A DNA stretch of 12,010 nt from Planctomycetota bacterium (GCA_017885385.1 JAFNGF010000246.1:1-12010); one strand, 5' to 3'; positions 1-6,421 are shown, counted from the first letter of the stretch. Notes: a model not told the origin generated them from the letters alone. Made by a program: numbers and translations.

Positions 1-334
1 AAGAAATGGCGCTTTCGACCGTCAGTCCCAGGTCCTCGATGCGTTTGCGGATGTCTTTCAGACTGCCGCCGCGCTTAGCATAATCGTGGATTTTGTCGAC
101 CCACGGCTCAATACATTTATAGCCGGCCTTGGCAGCGATCTCGACCTCCTGGTCAAGACCGAGCTTCTGCCCGCGGATTGTGCTGGTGTTGAAGCAATAA
201 ATAAAGTCTGCTGTGCGTTTCATTTCGCCCCTGTTGACGTCGGCGGCCAGCAGGTTGCTGCCGGCAGCTGCAGCGCCTCCAACGGCGGCTGCGGCACCGA
301 GTAACAATTCACGCCGAGATAAGTCATTTGTCAT
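1..334 (-). CDS. Tat-exported sugar phosphate isomerase/epimerase-like protein (3' end missing)
   Basis: Only the first 111 codons are present; the gene runs off the left edge. The ATG at 334-332 is preceded by AAGGAG at a normal distance. The protein opens with a twin-arginine signal (LSRRELLLG) and a long Ala/Gly-rich hydrophobic stretch ending near LLAAD, so it is probably exported folded or tethered outside. The mature part begins with KRTADFIYCFNTSTIRGQ and continues through EIAAKAGYKCIEPWVD and IRKRIEDLGLTVESA. That is the first two beta-alpha units of the xylose-isomerase-like TIM barrel found in sugar phosphate isomerases/epimerases. Exported proteins of this kind are common in planctomycetes. 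The substrate cannot be told, and the metal ligands lie in the missing part. It is separated from the upstream DUF1805 gene by 94 nt that carry a REP-like repeat. Confidence 0.82.
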   Translation of the reverse strand, partial: MTNDLSRRELLLGAAAAVGGAAAAGSNLLAADVNRGEMKRTADFIYCFNTSTIRGQKLGLDQEVEIAAKAGYKCIEPWVDKIHDYAKRGGSLKDIRKRIEDLGLTVESAIS

Positions 335-390
335 CACGGTTTTCTCCTTGCGTTGATAAAATCCACTTGAATTGATGACCCCCAGGGTAA

Positions 391-415
391 ACCCTTCGAC
401 TTCGCTCAGGACAGG
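391..415. repeat. REP-like intergenic element
   Basis: The core CCTTCGACTTCGCTCAGG, followed by ACAGGC, lies between the DUF1805 gene and the Tat isomerase gene. From general knowledge, this core (and its complement CCTGAGCGAAGTCGAAGG) is a widely dispersed intergenic repeat of REP type in environmental genomes, where its spurious translation STSLRTG is often seen. Only one copy is visible here. Flanking CCCAGGG and CCTAGGGG may extend the pairing. Confidence 0.6.
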
Positions 416-428
416 CCTAGGGGCTAAA

Positions 429-737
429 CTAAGCTATCAATGCGAAGGCGTCGCTGGCCTGCATACCTTCTTTTATGCCGAGGGCTTTGGCCTTTGCGTT
501 GGCCTTGGTAATCTTGCGGTTAGGGAAACGCTCCAGTGTGCCTATGGGATTATCCGGCGTGCTTTCGACAATCGCGGCGGCAACGCCATATCTCTGGCAG
601 GCTTCCACGTCAATCGCCGGACAAGCAAGAAAGCCTTTGCCACCGGCTACTAACAGAATATTAAATCCGGCCCATTTGGTCTGCACTCCTTCAACCAGTC
701 CGGCGGGCGTTTCATAAACTTTTGTATGTATATCCAT
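429..737 (-). CDS. DUF1805 (YunC-like) domain protein
   Basis: A complete 102-residue protein. The ATG at 737-735 has AAGGA six bases upstream. The sequence matches the small DUF1805 fold: a central LLVAGGKGFLACPAIDVEA strand-helix unit, then VAAAIVESTPDNPIGTL, and a characteristic C-terminal KAKALGIKEGMQASDAFAL, comparable to the family's 'KAxxLGIKxGMxGxEAL' ending. There is no signal peptide or membrane segment, so it should be cytoplasmic. The biochemical role of the family is not known to me. It lies 135 nt downstream of the phosphomannomutase gene but beyond a likely terminator, so it probably has its own promoter, though none is obvious. The single cysteine (in LACPA) sits in the conserved central motif. 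Confidence 0.8.
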   Translation of the reverse strand: MDIHTKVYETPAGLVEGVQTKWAGFNILLVAGGKGFLACPAIDVEACQRYGVAAAIVESTPDNPIGTLERFPNRKITKANAKAKALGIKEGMQASDAFALIA

Positions 738-785
738 ATAGGTTCCTTAGTGTTACCTCTTACGCGTTTGGCAGATTTCGTTTAG

Positions 786-806
786 CCGTCGCCGTGCCGG
801 CGACGG
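786..806. repeat. Perfect GC-rich hairpin
   Basis: CCGTCGCC and GGCGACGG form a perfect 8-bp stem with a 5-nt loop. It lies six bases from the phosphomannomutase terminator hairpin, which also has a 5-nt loop. Neither side has a clear T tract of its own, so it may be a REP-like unit or part of a tandem terminator. It lies in the leader of the DUF1805 gene. Confidence 0.6.
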
Positions 807-831
807 TAAAAACCCCACGTTAAACGTGGGG
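807..831 (-). terminator. Rho-independent terminator of the phosphomannomutase gene
   Basis: On the minus strand, downstream of the phosphomannomutase stop at 873, CCCCACG pairs with CGTGGGG (7 bp, 5-nt loop) and is followed directly by TTTTTA. This is the classic layout of an intrinsic terminator. The stem could lengthen to 9 bp with a one-base apex. Similar CCCCACGTT hairpins occur as dispersed repeats in some genomes, so it may be a repeat acting as a terminator. Confidence 0.65.
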
Positions 832-844
832 CTAAATAGGACAT

Positions 845-878
845 GTGTGAGTTCCAAGTGCCCCAGAATTGGTCACAC
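845..878. other. Interrupted stem-loop across the phosphomannomutase stop codon
   Basis: GTGTGA at 845-850 pairs with TCACAC at 873-878, and CCAA at 854-857 pairs with TTGG at 869-872, giving a bulged 10-bp stem that includes the stop codon of the phosphomannomutase gene. It is the first of three hairpins in a row in this 3' region. It could protect the 3' end of the mRNA or be chance. Confidence 0.35.
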
Positions 879-2243
879 GGGCTTGCCGAGCATCTGTTCG
901 ATTTCGGCTAAATTGGCATCGAGCAGCTCTTTGGTTTTGGCCTCAACGTTCAGCCGCAGCAGCGGCTCGGTATTACTCGGCCGACAATTAAACCACCACT
1001 CCTTAAATCCGACAGTAATGCCGTCCAGACGGTCGATTTGGCCCTGGCCGTATCTTTTGGCAAGCTCATCCATCTTGGCTTGCTTATCCTTTACCTCAAA
1101 GTTCTTTTCGCCGCTGCTATAGTATCTTCGCAACGGCTCGATCAGATCGCCGACCGGCGTTTTAGCCTCGCTGACGATATTCAGCACGTGCACCAGGGTG
1201 ATAAGGCCCGAGTCGGTGCAGAAGTTGTCACGATAATAGAAGTGCCCGGAAAGTTCGCCGCCGAATATGGCGTGGGAGTCTCGCATAGCCTTTTTCATAA
1301 AGGCGTGCCCGACGCGTTCTCTGCGCGGAGTGCCTCCATATTTGATAATTTCTTCCGCCACCACCCGGCTGCTGCGTACATCATAAACAATTATTGATTT
1401 CGGCTCTTTTTTTAGGAAATAAGGCACCATCATAGCGGTCACTAAATCGCTGCCGACAACCTGCCCTTTCTCGTCGATGAAGGCCATTCTGTCGGCGTCG
1501 CCGTCGAAGCAAACTCCGAAGTGGCACTGGTTTCTCTTTACGGAGGCTTTTACCTGAGCCAGATTTTTCTCTATCAGAGGGTCGGGCCGATGCTTGAATC
1601 TTCCGGCGTGCTCGAAGTTAAGCCGGACTATTTCTATCGACAAATCGCCAAAAACCGCCGGCAGCATTTTGCCGGCCATGCCGTTTGAGGCGTCAACGGC
1701 GATCTTCAATTTGTTAAGATTAGGGTTGAGAAACTTCAGCACGTGCTTTTTGTACTGCTCTGTCAAATCCAGCTTCTTGATGGCGCCGGTCGCTTTGCCC
1801 TTGGTGTGAACGAGCGCGGTGGCCAGATGCTTGATGTCTTTTAATCCGGTATCTTCGCCGACAGGTTTAGCGCCCAGGCCGGATATCTTAAAGCCGTTGT
1901 ACTTGGCCGGATTATGCGAAGCGGTAACCTGCACTCCGCCGCAGGCTCCAAGGTGATTGATCGCAAAATACATTTGCGGCGTATCGACCATTCCTATATC
2001 AATCACGTTGGCGCCGGTGGAGCGCATTCCCTCTATCAGCGCCTCCGCCAAAGCCGGACTGTGCTTTCTCATGTCGCGACCAACACAGAGCGAGTGACTA
2101 TCGGCCAGGCCGCGCTCGTAGCCGCGAACCAGAGAGGGCAGGAACCGCGCGGTGGCGCAGCCGATCTTCCACGCATCTTCCTCGTTGACTTCGTCCGGAT
2201 AGACGCCCCTTATGTCGTAAGCCTTAAAAATCGCCGGATCCAT
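873..2243 (-). CDS. Phosphomannomutase / phosphoglucomutase
   Basis: A complete 456-residue alpha-D-phosphohexomutase. It interconverts hexose 1- and 6-phosphates (mannose and/or glucose) for sugar nucleotide synthesis in the cytoplasm. All four domain signatures are present in order: the phosphoserine loop VTASHNP with Ser109, the Mg-binding loop DGDADR at 247-252, the sugar-specificity loop GELSGH at 329-334, and the phosphate-binding loop RPSNTEP at 421-427. The length is typical of the PMM/PGM subfamily. I chose the ATG at 2243 because the protein then starts with the family's MxxxIFKAYDIRG opening and GAGGAA lies seven bases upstream. A further 19 in-frame codons reach back to 2300, but they only translate heptamer repeats. 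It has its own promoter and terminator. GELSGH suits dual mannose/glucose activity, but the preferred substrate is not proven. Confidence 0.95.
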   Translation of the reverse strand: MDPAIFKAYDIRGVYPDEVNEEDAWKIGCATARFLPSLVRGYERGLADSHSLCVGRDMRKHSPALAEALIEGMRSTGANVIDIGMVDTPQMYFAINHLGACGGVQVTASHNPAKYNGFKISGLGAKPVGEDTGLKDIKHLATALVHTKGKATGAIKKLDLTEQYKKHVLKFLNPNLNKLKIAVDASNGMAGKMLPAVFGDLSIEIVRLNFEHAGRFKHRPDPLIEKNLAQVKASVKRNQCHFGVCFDGDADRMAFIDEKGQVVGSDLVTAMMVPYFLKKEPKSIIVYDVRSSRVVAEEIIKYGGTPRRERVGHAFMKKAMRDSHAIFGGELSGHFYYRDNFCTDSGLITLVHVLNIVSEAKTPVGDLIEPLRRYYSSGEKNFEVKDKQAKMDELAKRYGQGQIDRLDGITVGFKEWWFNCRPSNTEPLLRLNVEAKTKELLDANLAEIEQMLGKPV

Positions 2244-2306
2244 CGGCTCGTTCCTCGTCGCTCGTTGTTCGTTGAACGGTGAACAAATAATCATGAACAA
2301 TGAACA
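2244..2306. repeat. Degenerate heptanucleotide repeat tract
   Basis: Nine consecutive 7-base units can be laid out on the plus strand: CGGCTCG, TTCCTCG, TCGCTCG, TTGTTCG, TTGAACG, GTGAACA, AATAATC, ATGAACA, ATGAACA. The last two are identical and most neighbours share four or more positions. The tract forms nearly the whole mRNA leader of the phosphomannomutase gene and contains its ribosome binding site. Heptamer tracts of the NEQRATR-encoding kind are dispersed in various environmental genomes. Confidence 0.6.
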
Positions 2307-2317
2307 TTTAACTGGCT

Positions 2318-2345
2318 ATTTTATGGCCCCCGCTGCGATTGTCAA
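2318..2345 (-). promoter_or_regulatory. Sigma-70-type promoter for phosphomannomutase
   Basis: On the minus strand a perfect TTGACA (2345-2340) is followed after 16 bases by TAAAAT (2323-2318), five of six matches to TATAAT. Transcription would start near 2311, giving a leader of about 68 nt before the ATG at 2243. It faces the phosphomannomutase gene and lies beyond the stem-loop that closes the arsenic cluster, so the two units appear separate. Confidence 0.65.
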
Positions 2346-2383
2346 CAACGAAAGGCGGGCGATGGGATAGGGTTAATTAGTGA

Positions 2384-2450
2384 TGAAAAACCAAAATCCA
2401 AAATTAAGGCACGATTGCCGCGAGGCAGTAATTCTACAATTTTGATTTTG
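2384..2450 (-). terminator. Long stem-loop with T-rich tail after the flavodoxin gene
   Basis: AATTTTGATTTTG at 2438-2450 pairs with CAAAATCCAAAATT at 2392-2405 as a 13-bp stem with one bulged base. The loop holds a second small hairpin, TGCC/GGCA around a GCGA tetraloop on the plus strand (2416-2427). On the minus strand the structure is followed by GGTTTTTC. It sits 60 bases past the flavodoxin stop and before the phosphomannomutase promoter, so it is a likely end point for the long arsenic/redox transcript. The stem is A/T-rich, which is less typical of a strong intrinsic terminator. Confidence 0.45.
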
Positions 2451-2509
2451 TCTGCCTGCTGTTTCGCATGACCGTGAACTACTTCAGTACGCATTTGAGT
2501 GCTGCGGAG

Positions 2510-3214
2510 TTACCGAACGGCAGCTATTTTCAGTGCCACTTCTGCAACTCGGCGGCCCAGGTTCTTGGCCGAAGCCATACCGAACTCGTCTTTGGTGACA
2601 TCATCGCTGCCATCGTTCCATACGGCTGCGCCGATCCGGGCACCGGGTCTGGCGTCGCCGACGATAATCATCTCCTGGCAAAGCAGAGCGGCCTGAACCG
2701 ACTGGATAGTGATTTCCTGGCCACCATTGCGGGCTGCACCTACCGCCAGGACGCCAGCTACCTTGTTGGCCAGTGCGAAGTTATTCTTGCGAAAGGCGAT
2801 GCACCGGTCGAGAAACGCCTTGCACAGCGACGTCATGTTGCAGAAGTAGACCGGAGTGCCAATGATAATTCCGGCTACCTTCGGGTCGGAGCACTTGGGG
2901 ATAAGTTCAGAGAAGTCGTCCTTCTGGCCGGGCGGCAGGTCAAGGCCGCCAGCCAGAGAGCCGTCAATCTTCATGCCCGCCAGCTCAATAAGCTCCACCT
3001 CGATTCTCGGATCGACCTGGGCGGCGGCATCCAGGCAGACTTTCAGCGATGCCGCTGTCGTTTTACCCTTGCGGGGACTACAAGCGATGCCGACAATCCT
3101 GATGCGCTCTGATTTCTGACGCTCAGCAGCGTGGACGGCACCGGCCGCGGCGTCAATCGCCACTGCTGCTCCTACTGTACCCAAGAATTTTCTTCTGGTA
3201 TATTTATCAGCCAT
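2510..3214 (-). CDS. Tat-exported flavodoxin-like NAD(P)H:FMN reductase family protein
   Basis: A complete 234-residue protein. The start has AAGGGAG upstream. The N-terminus is a twin-arginine signal (TRRKFLGTVG, then an Ala-rich stretch ending AVHAAE), so the flavoprotein is predicted to be exported folded with its cofactor. The mature domain starts RIRIVGIACSPRKGKTTAAS, the FMN-phosphate loop of the flavodoxin/NADPH-dependent FMN reductase fold. It continues with GIIIGTPVYFCNMTSLCKAF, the second FMN contact loop typical of iron-sulfur flavoprotein relatives. I do not see the compact cysteine cluster needed for a 4Fe-4S site. It is the last gene of the cluster, 18 nt after the CcdA/ArsG-like gene, which suggests extracytoplasmic electron transfer. 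It could reduce a quinone, nitro or metalloid substrate; the substrate is not known. It does not look like ArsH. Confidence 0.85.
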   Translation of the reverse strand: MADKYTRRKFLGTVGAAVAIDAAAGAVHAAERQKSERIRIVGIACSPRKGKTTAASLKVCLDAAAQVDPRIEVELIELAGMKIDGSLAGGLDLPPGQKDDFSELIPKCSDPKVAGIIIGTPVYFCNMTSLCKAFLDRCIAFRKNNFALANKVAGVLAVGAARNGGQEITIQSVQAALLCQEMIIVGDARPGARIGAAVWNDGSDDVTKDEFGMASAKNLGRRVAEVALKIAAVR

Positions 3215-3232
3215 TTTTTCTCCCTTACTTTC

Positions 3233-3928
3233 TCAGGCCTGGTAGATCAAATAGACTCCACCGAGCAAAACCAAAACGCCACAGACCTTTTTCAAAATAA
3301 CTGCTCCCTTGGATTTCTCGGTCCAGTTCATATATCGCTGCACAAGCTCCGTGCAGGTTCCGGCAAAAACAATGACAGAGCAATGCCCGATGCCGTAAGC
3401 GAGCAGAAGGGACAGGCCGTAGAGTAAATTTGTCGCCGCCGTTTTGAATGTCACGGCCAGCATCGGAGCCATATAGGCAAAAGTACAGGGTCCCAGCGCG
3501 ATTCCGAATACCAGTCCAAGAATAAAAGCAGCCAGCGGGCCTTTGCGCTTCATACCAATCTGCCCAGGCCCACTAAAGGGTATCGGTATCACATCCAGAA
3601 GTATCAGGCCGACCACAAAAAAGATGACGGCGACAAAGTAATTTCCATATTTCCCGACATCGCCTAACATTCGCCCGGCTGCGGCGGTAACGGCGCCGAT
3701 GCCGGCAATCGTTATTAATATGCCCACAGCAAACAGGCTGGATATATAAAAGGCCCGCCGAGTCGAGATTCGGCCCTGCTGGTCGATGAAGCCGACTATC
3801 AAAGGAATACTCGCCAGGTGACACGGGCTAAGAAGTATGCTCAGGATACCCCAGACAAAGGCGGCGGTTATAGCTATTGCGGGCGTCCCCTCAACAGCAT
3901 GCGTCAGCGTCGTAAAAAGTTTTTCCAT
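3233..3928 (-). CDS. CcdA/DsbD-type thiol-electron membrane transporter, ArsG-like
   Basis: A complete 231-residue membrane protein with six hydrophobic segments. The two membrane cysteines typical of CcdA and the DsbD centre are present in LSPCHLASIP (Cys36) and LGPCTFAYMAP (Cys148). CcdA proteins pass electrons from cytoplasmic thioredoxin across the membrane to extracytoplasmic thiol proteins. A close relative, ArsG, has been linked to export of trivalent aromatic arsenicals in arsEFG clusters. Extra cysteines at 183, 192 and 216 are not part of the core motif. The gene starts three bases after the stop of the exported thioredoxin gene and lacks a strong ribosome binding site, which suggests translational coupling and a partnership with it. 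Transport of electrons is the safer reading; arsenical export is inferred from context only. Confidence 0.88.
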   Translation of the reverse strand: MEKLFTTLTHAVEGTPAIAITAAFVWGILSILLSPCHLASIPLIVGFIDQQGRISTRRAFYISSLFAVGILITIAGIGAVTAAAGRMLGDVGKYGNYFVAVIFFVVGLILLDVIPIPFSGPGQIGMKRKGPLAAFILGLVFGIALGPCTFAYMAPMLAVTFKTAATNLLYGLSLLLAYGIGHCSVIVFAGTCTELVQRYMNWTEKSKGAVILKKVCGVLVLLGGVYLIYQA

Positions 3929-3931
3929 CCG

Positions 3932-4885
3932 CTATTTGACACCCATTTCCGACAGTTTTGCCTCGATCTGTTCTTGTGGGAAAAAGCCGACGTGGCGAAA
4001 GACCTCTTTGCCGGTTTTATCGAAAAATATCTGAACTGGGATGGCCTGGATTCCGTAGCGACTTGCCAGAATTGGCTCCTGTCCCACATGAATAAAGAGG
4101 ACATTAAGTTTTCCCTTGTATTTCTCTCGCAGTGTATCCAGTATCGGGGCCAGCATGTCACAAGGCACGCAGCCTGTGGAACCAAAATCGACAAGGGACG
4201 GCATGCCACTTGCGCGTACTTTGTCAACCGGATTATCTTTTGCCAGGGCTGCTTGAACCTTTAGCCACGGAGCGGAAATTTCAATCTGCATTCTCTGGCC
4301 GAGGGTCTGGATGTATTTGTTGATGAACTCCTGCTGTTTCTGCTGAAGCAGGAATTGCACGATTTGCGGCTTGACTTGCGCCAGTGAAGCACCGCCAAGG
4401 GTTTCTTTATTATTATTGTAGAAATAGAGGACTTCTGAATCGCCGACTTCTACGTTCTTGACTAAAGTGGGCAAATAGTCTTGGATAATTGTCTGGTCGT
4501 TCTTTTGCGGGATGTCCTTGTCGCTTTTGGCTGCGTCTGCTTTTGCCTCGGCCAGGAGCAGCTTGAACGTGGCAATTTGCTCCAGAAGAAAGAAGGCATT
4601 CTTCTCGAGTTTTGGCCGCATTTGCTCCTGCGCTTTAGCGATTTCTTCCCTGACCTGCTTATCGTGAATAAGAAGGTCTCCAGCTTTGAGTAATACTCCT
4701 TTTGGGAGGTCTGCGGTGATCGCGTAGGTCAAGGCCCCTATTGTCAAGCCCGGATTCAGGTCATTGACTGTCTGGGGTTTTGGCAAAGACGAGCTGACCG
4801 TGCTGTTTTTTTCGGCCGCCTGAAGGGGCACCACCAACACCAATAAAGAAAGATACGCGACTGTGAAAATGCCGAAACGCTTCAT
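3932..4885 (-). CDS. Exported SurA/PrsA-like helical region fused to thioredoxin domain
   Basis: A complete 317-residue protein. I chose the ATG at 4885 because GGAG lies seven bases upstream; an ATG 15 bases earlier overlaps that site. Residues 1-23 are a signal peptide (cleavage near LQAAE). Residues about 60-200 are helix-rich and charged (GDLLIHDKQVREEIAKAQ, then LLEQIATFKLLLAEAKADAAK), resembling the N-terminal chaperone region of SurA/PrsA-type peptidyl-prolyl isomerases, but I see no isomerase domain. Residues about 225-317 are a thioredoxin domain with the redox motif CVPC (239-242) and cis-proline in QAIPVQIFF (Pro283). The order suggests a thiol-disulfide protein that grips client polypeptides outside the cytoplasm. 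It immediately precedes the CcdA/ArsG-like gene, its likely electron source. Its thioredoxin domain closely resembles that of the next upstream gene, as if duplicated. Confidence 0.85.
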   Translation of the reverse strand: MKRFGIFTVAYLSLLVLVVPLQAAEKNSTVSSSLPKPQTVNDLNPGLTIGALTYAITADLPKGVLLKAGDLLIHDKQVREEIAKAQEQMRPKLEKNAFFLLEQIATFKLLLAEAKADAAKSDKDIPQKNDQTIIQDYLPTLVKNVEVGDSEVLYFYNNNKETLGGASLAQVKPQIVQFLLQQKQQEFINKYIQTLGQRMQIEISAPWLKVQAALAKDNPVDKVRASGMPSLVDFGSTGCVPCDMLAPILDTLREKYKGKLNVLFIHVGQEPILASRYGIQAIPVQIFFDKTGKEVFRHVGFFPQEQIEAKLSEMGVK

Positions 4886-4939
4886 TGTTACACTCCTCAT
4901 ATTGGACTCCGCGCACAGAAAGTGGCGGGTCGGATAATG

Positions 4940-6256
4940 TTATTTAGGTACACATTCGCCAATCTTGCAGGCCTTTTGAATTTGTTCGGGCGACATTTTC
5001 ATTTTGTCGGCAAGGGCCTGATTGATACTTATCAGCTTGCCCGTCTCGTAAGGGTTCTGCTCGACCCATTTCTTGAGGTTCTCGGCATTGATAAAAAAGC
5101 CCTGGTGGAAGCAGCCGGCGGAGGCCCATGTGCCGTCTGGTTTCTGGCGCTGGCCGAACCAGGCAACGGCAGTTGCTGGCTCCAGTGAAGCTACCTGGCC
5201 TCCAAAAGTCTTGACAATAATCTTTTCGCCTGTGAGGCGGTCCTTTTCGTGGACTTCTATATCCTTGCCCGTGCGAGCTGCTACACCCAACGCACAGTGT
5301 GAGCAGCAGCCCCAGGTGGATAGTCCGTTAGCTTTGACCACAGCCGCATCTTCCGCGTAGACTGCGCGGTCGCAGAAGCCACACCGAGTCGCCAGCTCCT
5401 TTTCCTGCAAGACTTGCCAACCGATGACGATCGCGCCAGAAGTCGCTTGGTCGGGCTGTCTCTTGTTGGTGAAAGCTTTGATGGTTGGTCGCCCTGTCCG
5501 ACCATTGAGCCCGTACAGATACATCGCCTCCGCAGCGGCAATGGGTTCGGCCGTGACCCAATCTGCAACCGAGACCTTTTTGTCAAAATCGGTCTTGTCT
5601 TCGGTCAGGCACGAATACAGGATGAAATAACAATGCGGACTGCACAGGCGCACCGGCCCTTTGTCTGTCTGAACCGTTACCATTGTTTTGCGGCTGATGT
5701 CACCGTCACACATATAGCAGATGTTTTCTTTGGGACGATTGTCGGGCTGGGCGGGCGTGAGCCGCTCGAAGGTAGGCGATTGCGTTTTTGAGCCTGAGAG
5801 ATCCACGCCAAGCTCTTTCCATTTTTCCAGGATGTCCTCTTTGGAGAAAAAGCCTTCGTGGCGGAACAGCTCCTTGCCCGAAGCGTCGTAAAAAATCTGT
5901 GTGGGCATAAACCTGATCTGATATGTCTGAGCCGCGTCAGGGAACTTATTTAAGTCGAGAAACTGCACCACTAATCTGTCAGCCAGCTCTTTTTTAAGTT
6001 CTTCGAGGATGGGAGCCATCAACTTGCAGGGAATACATGTGCCGGCGCCGATATCAATCAGCACTGGCAGACCCTTACCCACGAGCTGATCCGGCTGGTT
6101 TTTTGTAGGCACCTCCTGCCGGGCAACCTTACCGACAGAGGTTGCATCTCCCGTCGCTGCTGTTTTTTGGCCGGACTGATTATACTTGACGGCAATTACA
6201 GCCGCCACCGCGGCAATTAGAACGATAACAATTACTATTTTTCCAATTCTGTTCAT
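4940..6256 (-). CDS. Membrane-anchored thioredoxin with cysteine-rich C-terminal half
   Basis: A 438-residue protein from the ATG at 6256, chosen because GGAAGGGG lies upstream and the protein then starts MNRIGKIVIVIVLIAAV, a signal anchor. The thioredoxin domain (about 60-150) has CIPC (74-77) and cis-proline in FMPTQIFYD (Pro118). The C-terminal half has paired cysteines arranged twice: C180xxC183 with C205xxxC209 (RLCSPHCYF), then C292xxC295 with C317-C318xxC321 (WGCCSHC). Lone cysteines sit in AGCFHQGFF (Cys382) and at 430 and 435. The repeated 'CxxC...CxxxC or CCxxC' layout resembles NosL/TRASH-like metal-binding modules, but I cannot assign a family. It probably binds metal or metalloid outside the cytoplasm and is kept reduced by its own thioredoxin domain. 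The reading frame stays open upstream to 6421, so the true start may be earlier. Confidence 0.8.
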   Translation of the reverse strand: MNRIGKIVIVIVLIAAVAAVIAVKYNQSGQKTAATGDATSVGKVARQEVPTKNQPDQLVGKGLPVLIDIGAGTCIPCKLMAPILEELKKELADRLVVQFLDLNKFPDAAQTYQIRFMPTQIFYDASGKELFRHEGFFSKEDILEKWKELGVDLSGSKTQSPTFERLTPAQPDNRPKENICYMCDGDISRKTMVTVQTDKGPVRLCSPHCYFILYSCLTEDKTDFDKKVSVADWVTAEPIAAAEAMYLYGLNGRTGRPTIKAFTNKRQPDQATSGAIVIGWQVLQEKELATRCGFCDRAVYAEDAAVVKANGLSTWGCCSHCALGVAARTGKDIEVHEKDRLTGEKIIVKTFGGQVASLEPATAVAWFGQRQKPDGTWASAGCFHQGFFINAENLKKWVEQNPYETGKLISINQALADKMKMSPEQIQKACKIGECVPK

Positions 6257-6421
6257 CTTCGAGACCCCTTCCTTTCTAAGCACCGACCTTACCCAGCGTG
6301 CCAGCAGCCAGATGCCGGCGACGATTGCCAGCAGAAGCAGAGGATCTATAGCACGGCCGCCAATGCATGGGCACTGGCCCACCATCGCCAACTTCGAAAA
6401 TATCACGCCCGCATAGCACAT
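6257..6421 (-). other. Open in-frame extension with a possible extra membrane helix
   Basis: The frame of the cysteine-rich thioredoxin gene continues without a stop for 55 codons upstream, to an ATG 16 bases from the ArsF-like stop. It would encode a Cys-containing start (QCPCIGG), one membrane helix (DPLLLLAIVAGIWLLARWV) and a basic linker (RSVLRKEG). The short gap to the previous gene favours translation from 6421 or from the internal ATG at 6385. The good ribosome binding site at 6256 favours the shorter protein. If translated, the protein would have two membrane helices with the basic loop inside and the thioredoxin outside. Confidence 0.4.

Noticed and set aside
2244..2300. 19-codon N-terminal extension of phosphomannomutase
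   Set aside because: It merely translates the heptamer tract (NEQRATR type); the 2243 start has the better ribosome binding site and the family's usual N-terminus.
2468..3112. Long plus-strand open frame (214 codons)
   Set aside because: It lies opposite the flavodoxin gene, has low-complexity, Arg/Ala-rich content and no family motif, whereas the minus strand shows clear FMN loops and a Tat signal.
2510..3214. ArsH organoarsenical oxidase
   Set aside because: ArsH is a cytoplasmic flavoprotein; this protein has a Tat signal and its FMN loops look like the iron-sulfur flavoprotein/FMN reductase branch, without ArsH-specific motifs that I can see.
3233..3928. Cytochrome c maturation locus
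   Set aside because: No heme-binding CXXCH proteins or other ccm/ccs genes are present; the neighbours are thioredoxins and arsenic genes.
3818..4264. Plus-strand open frame of 148 codons
   Set aside because: It spans the junction of the CcdA-like and thioredoxin genes on the other strand and has no domain.
4940..6256. Organomercurial lyase MerB
   Set aside because: The GCFHQGFF region is faintly similar to the MerB C-terminal part, but the rest of the cysteine layout and the attached thioredoxin do not fit, and no mer genes are nearby.
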